Assembly (NCBI GenBank): GCA_021234155.1
Contig: JAJEKV010000106.1
Span: 3,295,167 to 3,359,166, forward strand
Direction of reading: 5' to 3'
Origin: Isoetes taiwanensis
Taxonomy: Eukaryota; Streptophyta; Lycopodiopsida; Isoetales; Isoetaceae
Length of the DNA stretch: 64,000 bases
Shown here: piece after piece, positions 55,978 to 64,000 of the stretch
Layout: every line of letters begins with the position of its first letter
Position numbering within the stretch: position 1 is the first letter of the stretch
Made by a program: the position numbers and the translations under genes
Notes under the pieces: model-generated
Databases searched by the model: none
The model's input: the letters and a program-made list of their open reading frames with translations, nothing else
What the model was told of the DNA's origin: nothing

Positions 55978-57125
55978 TCATATGAGATGGTGAATTTTAA
56001 CGCAACATGTTATAAGATTCCCAAGATACTTTACCAACTAATTATATGAAACTATATGGTAATATTGAGACACTTTCAACTTCCAATATGATATTGACCT
56101 CTCTATCTTAATTATTGGAGCTATTAAACTCGACTTTGCTAGATAAGTTTTTTTGTATATTGGAGTTGATTGGCGCGATACTCACGAGTGATTTCCAACT
56201 GGAACCATGTATCAAACACGATCCCATTCAACAATGTCTCAAATGGTGTTGTGGAGAAGAGAATTGCCAATTCCAACAAATTTGAAATTTGCAAAAGGAT
56301 TGAATCATTGTTATTTTATGGACGAAGAAGTTCTAATAAAAATTGACACATGGAATCTTGGGGAATCTATGAGACTGTTGGGATAATCTTTAGGATATTA
56401 GCGAAATCTAAGCGAATTTCTGTAAAATCCTTTAAAATCTTCGCAAATCTTGACAGAATGTTCATAATCTAAATTAAATTAAATCAAAACTAGGACCATG
56501 TTTGGGAATCTACAGAAATCCAATTGAATCTCCTCTGTTAATCTTTGAAAATTTAGGGAAATGTTTATAGAATCCAAGAGGATCTAGCTACATAGTTTCT
56601 TGGGAATTTAGAGCAATCTTGCGATAATCTTGAGAAATCTAGGCCAATTTGTAGAATGTTAAGGAATTCAATGGAATCTTTCACTGGGTGTGTTTTGGAT
56701 GGTCGGCGTTATACCACATGTCTACAATCCTCTGAATAGACACACTTAACTCGTACAGGCCTTACATAGTACAAACACTTGTAAACATATAACCATATAA
56801 CCATATGTCAATTATCATAACCATATAAACTTATAACCATATAATATTAAATATAAACCATATAAACATATAACCATATGTCAATTATCCTTAACATATA
56901 TATAACTATATATATACAAAAATTAATCGTCCTACGGGCATTGTTCTAGATTTTGCTAACATGTCCTTATATTCCCTTTAATTCTCCACGGATTCCTTAC
57001 ATTCTAAGTTTCTGGGACATTAGGGAACTTTGGGAATTTATTTTGAAACTTTCAAAACATCCTAGAATATTATAGTCTATTTTATGTTAATTAGAACATT
57101 ACCCTTAAGTATATTTGAAACATAA
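55978..57125. other. AT-rich stretch with degenerate AATCTT and ATATAACC repeats
   Basis: 56330-56690 is a loose array of AATCT/AATCTT words. ATAACCATATGTCAATTATC occurs at about 56797 and 56870 (73 bp apart). No gene is recognised. Confidence 0.4.
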
Positions 57126-57127
57126 AT

Positions 57128-57240
57128 ATTTATAGAATTAATGCTTGGTCTAGTGGTTAGAGTGGGGGGTTTGGGGGGCTGAGGACCAGGGTTCGAATCC
57201 TCCCAATAACATAAAAAATTTTAAAAGCCTTTCCTTAAGG
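57128..57240 (+). mobile_element. SINE-like tRNA-derived head
   Basis: GCTTGGTCTAGTGGTTAGAG contains a consensus-like A box (TGGTCTAGTGG) and ACCAGGGTTCGAATCCTCCC a perfect B box (GGTTCGAATCC). Spacing fits a tRNA-derived Pol III promoter. No matching acceptor stem is present, so it is not a true tRNA gene. The 3' body boundary is unclear. Confidence 0.5.
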
Positions 57241-59530
57241 AACGAGCATTCAATATCCTTAGGATCTTAGACTCGATCAACGATCAAGATCTCACCATAT
57301 AAAAACAATATGAGCCGTAGGATCTATTACATATAATTCCCAAACCCGTGGGCTGAGTAGGATGTGTCCCCAAGCCGTGGCCCGTGGATCTCGGACCAGC
57401 GGTGAGGATCCGAATCAATCACGGGACGTAGGACCCGGTACACATATTATATGTAAACTCGGGGCCATACGGGCGTGGGATCGTCCCAAACCCACGTGAA
57501 GCGCTATTGGGATCTCGAGCGGGACTGATCGGATTGCGACAAATATAAGACAAACCCGTGATCGGAAGAACATATCAGGATAAGCCCTGACAATCTATAA
57601 GAACATATATATATATAGTATAAATATATAGTATAGTATAGTAGAGTAGATAACATTAAAACCGTAAAATATTAAAACTATAACATTTAACCATAGAATA
57701 TATAAAACATTTTAACATTAAATATTTTATTGTGGCCACGTGGCATTTTCTCGGCGACTGCTGATGTGGCCACGTCAGTAGTTCACACACCCATGTCATG
57801 GATGGCATGGCACACTTGCGATTCTTGGGACATTCATTATAGCTTGCTACGAGGTTGAGGTGCGGCCCGAAATAAGCGCACTTCCCCTCAGGATTCATCG
57901 ATTCATCCTCCTCTTCAAAGTCAGATTTGCGTACTTGTTACATTTAGGCTAGGCGTCGTTCAAAGAACACTCGACTTACTCTCTTATGATATACCCGACT
58001 GGTGTGGGATCGTGGCCGCATCCAACGCGAAGTTTTTTAGAATTGAATTGAGTCCTCCAAGTTAGCTATTGTCTAAGAAGAAGTGGGGTTACGTTTTGGT
58101 AAGTTTTAGCACTATTTTACAAGTGTTCTTGTTATTTCCATATCCTTTACTACATTCTTGCCCACTTACACCTTTCTTTTATAGTATTTAGGGATTTTAC
58201 TATCCTGCACACAATTTCCAGCCCCACAAATCCCTATTTACCGTTGCAAAGCACACTTTTGTAAGCAAAAGAATCAGGTCATGGAAAATTTTGCCTCTTC
58301 TTCGACAAATGCGAGATGCGTTCTTTCCTTATGTTATCGTTTTTTTCCTTTTTTTTTCTTGCTTCACTCTTTTCACATCTTCTTTTCACTATTTTTTTTT
58401 TTTTTTTGAAAGCGATTCGTGTTCTTTGTTTGTATTGTTTAATTGAATACCATTTATGCATAACGCTAAGATTAGGGATAAGCAACCGAAAATAGGAATC
58501 CTCAAAAAGGCGGTGATAGGATGAAAAATTGCATAGCAAGCATGTACAAAAAAGAAACAACTATGAATGTTTCATTTACGCGAGCATTTCTAACACCTAA
58601 TTCAATCGTCGGGTTATGTAGCTTAGAGCATTACGCGAGCTTTCTAGCTCACACATCCTCCCCTTGCGGGAATGGTCACGGTCTACACCACTGCAATCTC
58701 GACTCAGCGAGTAGAGAATCCCTCACCCGGCCTCGGCCACTGGTTCGAGGTTCACATGCTCTGATACAATCTCAGCGGTCCATTTCAATGATGTTACCAA
58801 ACTAGTAGCATTAAATCGCGGCCCCATATTTTATAGGCACATACTCATAATAGCATAGAGAAATAGGGTAGTCTCATAACACCCTAGAATATTACCATCT
58901 CCCTGTTGTTCATTTTCTTTGCCGCCTTTCTGCATGCCTCCGTCGCCATAGCCGTCTTCTATCTTTTCTAATGCTTTCAAGAAGGTAGCGCTTGCAAATC
59001 TGGGAGTAGGTTTGAGTTCCACGACACCCGAGATTTAGTTTGAGACATTTTTTGCTCCATTCAAATGGATTTTTGTCTTTCTAGGTCTTGGTTTTGTCTA
59101 ATTTTTTTGGCTATTCAGATTTTCCCGTCATTAGCTTCTAATGGAGACAGAAGAGGGTCGAATCGGGTGTTAACGACAAATTGCGGGAAGTAAGATGCTT
59201 ATTTTTTTGGTTCTTCCCTTGTGCAGAGCCATGTCTCATTCTCATTTTGCCTAAACCGGGCCGCTATTACCGTGATTCAATAGTTGTTCTTCCTGAAAAG
59301 CCCTTTCTTTACTCTTCCTTTTGTTCTTATTTAGCTTGCTCTTTTCTTTCCTATGTCATGGTGGGCTCAAAGGGGCATAGCAACAGAGAACTGGTCTAAA
59401 GCAGGGTTCAATTCCCTGCCTCTGATCATGAAACCACGATTCCATGCTTTGTTTCTTCTCCTTTTTTCCGACTGTATCCATCCTCAGGTGTTTCATTCTG
59501 ACCTCTCTCTCTATGCAAATCCTCGAGTCA
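57241..59530. other. Non-coding stretch with nothing certain
   Basis: 57340-57570 is GC-richer and repeat-like (CCCGTGG, GGACCC words). A reverse-complement TTGTATCAGAGC at about 58759-58770 resembles a copia primer site on the minus strand, but no LTRs were found. GCAGGGTTCAATTCCCTGC at about 59401-59419 looks like a tRNA T-arm without the rest of a tRNA. Confidence 0.35.
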
Positions 59531-59539
59531 GAACATTAA

Positions 59540-59570
59540 GGGCGATAACGCCCTGGCCTTCGGGCGTTAC
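59540..59570. repeat. Short GC hairpins beside the long hairpin
   Basis: GGGCG-ATAA-CGCCC, and overlapping it TAACGCCC...GGGCGTTA, form two alternative perfect hairpins immediately upstream of the long inverted repeat. Confidence 0.6.
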
Positions 59571-59586
59571 TGAGCCAAAGTTTTTT

Positions 59587-59667
59587 GGGCCATGTGGCCA
59601 TGGCCAAAATGGCTCGGGCATGTGCGGTGCGCACGCCCTCGCCATTTTGGCCATGGCCACATGGTCC
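59587..59667. repeat. Long near-perfect hairpin (miRNA-precursor-like or fold-back element)
   Basis: Arm 1 (59587-59612) starts GGGCCATGTGGCCATGGCC and ends AAAATGG. Arm 2 (59642-59667) is its reverse complement with one mismatch. The 29-bp middle pairs further (GGGCATGTGC with GCGCACGCCC, 8 of 10), giving about 36 paired bases. Pairing weakens outward. Length and symmetry suit a small-RNA precursor or a tiny fold-back element. Confidence 0.7.
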
Positions 59668-59669
59668 TC

Positions 59670-60331
59670 AAATTTATTTCTCAAGTAATGCCCTTGTTGG
59701 CACACCAACATATTTCTATCTTAAAAGACTTTGCGAATATGAGAAAGGAGACCCTAATATGGAGGGAAACCCTAAGGACTTCGCGATTATCTTTCTGGCC
59801 TTTCGGTATCTGGAGATGGTGCAAGGCGACGCACCTTCTCCTCAAGAACACTCTTTGTGTTGCATTACAATGACACTTAAACCTTCATCTGAGGCTATCA
59901 TTCACATCAGGTTTAAATCTTTTTCCTGTTTCCTTGTTTCTGTCATATGATGATTAATTACTGCAACAATATGAATGTATATGATTCTCAATTTATGGAT
60001 TCTGATGGTTTTATAAGTTGGATTCTTTCTTTGAAATGATGAGATGCACGAATAATCTTTTCTTTTGATTACCAATTTAAGCCTCTGATGAGTATCAGCT
60101 ATGTTAAGTTGTTTTGTTGAATGATGATGAAAGAGCTTGATTTCAAACACGATAATGGCCCTAAATGGCAAACACAAAAAAAAAAAAAAAAGAGATTCCG
60201 GGCAAGATTCATGATAAATTATGTGGTCTGAAGATCCATTACAAGTAGTCTCAAATTTTGGGCTGAATTTGCAGCAAAGAGGCATAAAGTAAGTATCATT
60301 CTGCGAAGTAAGAACATGTTTAAGCACCTAC
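59670..60331. other. Non-coding stretch
   Basis: ORFs over the hairpin flank are chance frames. An A-run lies at 60174-60191. It probably includes intronic or 3' sequence of the BTB relic. Confidence 0.4.
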
Positions 60332-61097
60332 CCAACCATATTGCACATTTTGTCATGCTCTGCAAGAATGAACATGACACATGTATGCTGCAAAGAAATG
60401 GCTTGATAAGCCCTTGCCAGATCATATATACTAGCTACACTGTCCACAATTAGGTCCTGAACATTAACACAAACCACACACAACAATGGTGGAAAACCAT
60501 ACTATACCTTTGCTATAGCATCTTCACATCTTCTCTTCAAGCATTCAAGAAGATACTATTCAACAGCACGAAGGAGATCATATCAGAGATGACTTCAACA
60601 TTGTCCATGTAGATGCATCAAACATAGACATTTCACTCGCAATTACTTTCCACAAGAAATGCTAGTCTCATTTTTACTTTTTCCCAATCTACCGATCATC
60701 ACTAAGAACATCTAAGGAATTTGCTATCAAATGGAGAATACGCTTTATCTAATTTGTTGCAAAAGCCATGAGTATGCTATCCACGTGATGCAAAGATAAA
60801 GACCTCCCCTACAATCATGTCAACATCTATATGGCATCCCTAACCATGTGTTAATTAGCAGATCTATTATTTCCATTCTTATAGTGCCGCATTATCAGCT
60901 CAAAATCCTTCCAGCTTGTGTTTTGAATTTCAATATCTGTTGCCTCCTTTTCCTGCAGAAAGAATTTCCAGACATCTCAATGGTACAAAACAAGACCAAA
61001 AAACAAAAGCAATTTTAGCTTTAGCATGAAATAAACATTGCCCGAAATGCATCCGATGATGCCAGCAATGCTATTCTATGTGCATAAAATCGTTCTC
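60332..61097 (-). pseudogene. BTB/POZ domain relic of an ARIA/ABAP1-like ARM-BTB protein
   Basis: ARIA/ABAP1-type proteins join armadillo repeats to a C-terminal BTB domain and act in hormone and cell-cycle signalling. Minus-strand exons: 61097-61033 (GERFYAHRIALLASSDAFRA, MF); 60952 to about 60873 (EKEATDIEIQNTSWKDFELI, MRHYKNG); about 60600-60508 (LLRAVE*YLLECLKRRCEDAI); 60456-60332 (DLIVDSVASIYDLARAYQAI, SLQHTCVMFILAEHDKM). The order matches the BTB domain. Defects: a TAG at 60558-60556 where Gln is usual, loss of the conserved DGGYRE after AMF, and YKNG where IYTG is expected. No armadillo repeats were seen upstream within the window. Confidence 0.75.
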
Positions 61098-61119
61098 CTG
61101 CAAGCAGAGTACTTGTATG

Positions 61120-61296
61120 ACAGCTAGTGGGAGGAACTAAAGGCCATTGATTATAGACATTGTGCGTGGTGTGCTGACAATTTGACACAGGTGGGCTGGT
61201 ACGCTCTAGAGTGTGGGCATCGTATCCACATGCGATGTGTCCTTGATTGGATGTTGCAAAGCCGCTTGTCCAATGCAAGACAGATGGATTTTTCCT
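61120..61296 (+). pseudogene. RING-H2 finger fragment
   Basis: The frame reads ELKAIDYRHCAWCADNLTQV, then ECGHRIHMRCVLDWMLQSRL. The pattern C-x2-C-x14-C-x-H-x2-H-x2-C matches the first six zinc ligands of a RING-H2 E3 ligase domain. A stop follows at about 61296. In another frame, CNTPYYTCKIACQLW may hold the last Cys pair, implying a frameshift. A TAG lies just upstream, so only a fragment remains. It starts 25 bp from the BTB relic on the opposite strand. Confidence 0.45.
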
Positions 61297-61662
61297 GAAT
61301 TGCAATACGCCATACTATACATGCAAGATCGCATGCCAACTTTGGCCGCCCATAGGAGAGATGGGAAAATGCATACGTTCCAAAGTTATCGTGAGATGGA
61401 ATTGTGGAGGTGAGTGGAGGAGCCACGCGAAGGAGAGGTAATGTCAGACATTAACCAGTTTCTACTTCCACCTCTAGGGCCGCAGGGTGATTGGGTTGAT
61501 CCTACTGAGACCAATGATGATAATCTCGAATGACGTATAATGAGACAAAGATTAAATTTTGACTTGTAACATTTAGCAAATGGATAGTGAGGTGAATGAT
61601 ACAATTTTGAATGATAGTGAGGTGAGGTGAATAGTGAGGTGATACAATTTTGGATAGTATTT

Positions 61663-62815
61663 TCCAATCTTTCTTTCCCCGCCTCTTTAGGTAATGTAGC
61701 TTAGTTACTGCCTAAACTCCATTGTTTAAAGAAGCATGAGAGCAAGAATTAGAAATTCTCGATCCTTTCACTCTGAAACTCCTTGGACCAACTGCAATCT
61801 CTTTCACCTCGGCTTAGTCTTTTTTTTATTTGTCCTATTTGATGTATCTAAAGTGCCCCCTAAGATGACTTTAGCTTGCTCATTTTAGGTGGCATTTTAG
61901 ATTAGTCAAATAGGAAAATCGAAAAGGGTGTAAGCCTGGAGTGTGACCATGGCTTAGTCTTTGTCCACACCATCTCGAATGGCTATCGACTAACCAGGCT
62001 TGTATTGTCGATGGAAAACAATATAGAATTCTCGAAATTCTTATTACCTCCTTTAGAAAGAGCGAGCTTTGCTCTCGCTCTCTTTTGGAGACTCTCTGTC
62101 TCAATGTAGCTTAGTATTTTTGCTAGGTTACATTACACAAAGAGGCTCTAAATGGGAGGTGGAGCAGATTCGTTCCTTCTAGAGATGGAAGTTCTCATAT
62201 GCAAGTTGCTATAACGTCAGAGGTGAGAGCGTTCCCTAATTTCAAGCCAAAGTGGTGCTTGAGCTTTGTCCATCCTTATAGCGACTATTAGGTGCCAAAT
62301 CATGGAATATCCTAACTCCTACTATTGATGGAGAAGCTTGACTAGCATTGTGTCCTGAAATTAGAGGACATGTCCCCTTCGGAGTCGTGGCAGATTGTAC
62401 AAGGACAGAGGTAACAAGATTTCTAAGTACTCTATTTTATTGTGGCCATCGATGATACAACCTAGTGGTTGCTTGCAATTCTGTGGCTAAGTAAAAAATG
62501 AATCAAAACATATGGACATACAAGTCAGACCTTCCTTCCTTTGAACATCATGGTAGATAAAACCATGATGACCATTGAAAAGAAGGGACTGATGTAGAGG
62601 GACAGATGCCATTGGGGTTAATGGCCCAAGCGTGGAAGGGTTCATTAGAATTCATGTGGTTAATGAGTAAAAGCATTGAGACTTCCCAATCTTTCTTTCC
62701 CCGCCTCTTTGGGCAATATAGCGTAGTTACATTCCAAGTTCCATTGTTCAAAGAGGCGTGAAAGAAAGATTTAGGAATGCGCGATGCTTTCACTTTGATG
62801 TTCCTTGATGCAACT
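61663..62815 (+). repeat. ~130-bp dispersed direct repeat with a closing stem
   Basis: CCAATCTTTCTTTCCCCGCC, followed by TCTTT(A/G)GG(T/C)AAT, occurs at about 61663-61800 and 62683-62815 in the same orientation, with about 20% divergence. The second copy is closed by a perfect 10-bp stem, CGCCTCTTTG...CAAAGAGGCG (62701-62757). A related AATGTAGCTTAGT piece lies at about 62103. Confidence 0.6.
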
Positions 62816-62910
62816 GATGACTCTTGCATGGTATACACCACTTTGCATGGACAATACAGTTGATTGGGGGCCTTGTAACGTTTCTTGACCAGAGTACATC
62901 ATAATCATCA
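61801..62910. other. Non-coding stretch
   Basis: Only the repeats described separately are recognised here. Confidence 0.4.
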
Positions 62911-62913
62911 ATA

Positions 62914-63420
62914 GTGGATCGTGTATCTTGTGAACCCTCCTCTCCGGTCAGGAATCCTTCGACGATCTGTGGGTCATTTTGGCCCTTGTCTTGGTAGATT
63001 ACTTTCATCTACCAAGATTCTATGGCATCGCGAAGGGGCAACAGAAGATCAAGAGGGCTTGATCCGACGAGGGTTCCGCGCACTACTGGCCGATCCGAGG
63101 TGATGGTGATGATTAGGAGAAGATTCGTTCTCAAGGCACTTAGGTCGAATGTTGAACTTGAATATCACATGTGGATCATGTATCTTGTGAATCCTCCTCT
63201 GGATCAGATTCGTCTCAACTGGCCTGTGGCTATTTAGCCCCTTGGCATGCGTAGATTACTTCTCATCAGCAAGATTATGTGGCATGCGAAGGGGCAAGTA
63301 GCAACGGAAGTCAAGACGATTCTGATCCAGGGGGGTTCTCAAGGTACTTAGGTCGACTGAGATGATAGTAAGGATCAATAGAAGATTCTCAAAGCATTTA
63401 GGTCGAATGTTGAACCTGAA
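62914..63420 (+). repeat. Tandem ~260-bp duplication
   Basis: GTGTATCTTGTGAACCCTCC at about 62920 recurs as ATGTATCTTGTGAATCCTCC at about 63176. CTTAGGTCGAATGTTGAAC recurs at about 63139 and 63400. The two copies diverge by substitutions and indels. Confidence 0.65.
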
Positions 63421-63443
63421 TTACATATTTGATACATATATTA

Positions 63444-63545
63444 TACATGAAACATGGAGTACAGCGACAAATTGTTAAAACGACAAAAATTATTATGCAT
63501 GAAACATGGAACGCGGTAACAAATTTTTAAAATGACAAAAACTTA
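63444..63545 (+). repeat. Tandem ~50-bp duplication
   Basis: CATGAAACATGGAGTACAGCGACAAATT... is followed by CATGAAACATGGAACGCGGTAACAAATT..., each ending in ACGACAAAAA or TGACAAAAA. Confidence 0.75.
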
Positions 63546-64000
63546 ACTTTTTTTATTAATAGTGCCAGAACTGTTACAATAGGTTGAAGATCCTCATCCA
63601 CGGTTACAATAATTTGAAGATACTCATCTGATCATCTTTTTAGGCAAAGACCATCTTTTGTCGGGTTTCATCACCGTAGTTCCATCATCTCTTACTCACC
63701 TTGGCCTAGGTTCAACCTCCTATGGCCTTTTTTTGCTACAACATCCTCGGAGGCAGTATTTTCTTCTAACACGTTCTCGCTTGTCGTGGTAATTGGCATT
63801 GAGAGTCCGATGGGTTCACGTTTAAGTCCTCAAATGGAACTCGGTATTACTTGGACTGGCTCTTCAGACGGGGAACTCTTTCGTGTCCTGCCGGTTGACA
63901 TGCGAGAACATGTTTCTATATCATCTTTGGCGTCGACGAAGTGGGTACCCAAGTGCTCCCACTCCACAACAGATATAGCGCTGTCAATAGACATATAGAA
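63546..64000. other. Window end, nothing recognised
   Basis: The plus-strand frame at 63786-63998 is open to near the window edge but has no domain I recognise. It may be part of a feature continuing outside the window. Confidence 0.35.

Noticed and set aside
58675-58800. Minus-strand LTR element with a copia primer site
   Set aside because: TTGTATCAGAGC at 58759-58770 resembles a PBS, but no pair of LTRs or polypurine tract could be found around it.
59379-59435. tRNA gene
   Set aside because: Only a T-arm-like CAGGG-TTCAATT-CCCTG is present. There is no D-arm or acceptor stem.

Overview
This window reads as nuclear DNA from a land plant with a large, repeat-rich genome. It has GT-AG introns and plant-type gene families (PATROL1/DUF810, PDR-type ABCG transporter, pentatricopeptide repeats, ARIA/ABAP1-like BTB, soluble epoxide hydrolase). 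It also has a mixed transposon load: CACTA, Helitron-like, LINE, SINE, Ty1/copia, Ty3/gypsy, and two DDE-transposase-like protein families that I associate with non-flowering plants, animals and fungi. A fern or another seed-free plant is my best guess, but no marker in the window settles it. Gene density is very low, and only one gene looks complete and intact: the PATROL1-like gene at 37884-41329.

Layout: 0-5 kb holds remnants of a transposon-like protein (minus strand), then six and a half exons of a PDR-type ABC transporter that run in frame into a Ty1/copia RNase H fragment. 5-15 kb is mostly non-coding. It contains a pyrimidine-rich leader-like region with an array of short hairpins, a 399-bp Helitron-like element and a decayed LINE.

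15397-34902 is best explained as one 19.5-kb CACTA transposon. Its ends match (CACTACAAGAG...), the subterminal regions are rich in TCGTCAG repeats, and it is flanked by the 3-bp duplication ATT. It sits inside an older minus-strand LINE, whose reverse transcriptase frame resumes on the other side. Its cargo is pieces of host genes (PPR, a short unknown two-exon unit, FCP1-like phosphatase, epoxide hydrolase, a TPR-like exon) and nested elements (LINEs, a DDE-transposase-like gene with one in-frame stop, a gypsy integrase tail).

35.2-36.0 kb is a 103-bp satellite rich in ACGT palindromes, followed by a tRNA-derived SINE. After the PATROL1-like gene, 44.2-47.8 kb holds a decayed Rep/HUH-like replication protein on the plus strand and a decayed DUF7869-type transposase-like gene on the minus strand, the latter ending in a genomic poly(A). 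48862-51640 is a compact LTR retrotransposon (about 200-bp LTRs, copia-type primer site, polypurine tract). It has no polymerase, encodes proteins I do not recognise, and interrupts a reading frame. 52-64 kb is mostly non-coding. It contains a duplicated exon-like segment, a GTTCCC-rich element with a 9-bp duplication, a SINE-like head, a strong miRNA-like hairpin, a BTB-domain gene relic on the minus strand, a RING-H2 fragment next to it, and several tandem duplications.

The genes do not form an operon or pathway. The window is one working gene in a landscape shaped by nested insertion and gene-fragment capture. All calls come from reading translations and motifs; nothing was checked against databases.
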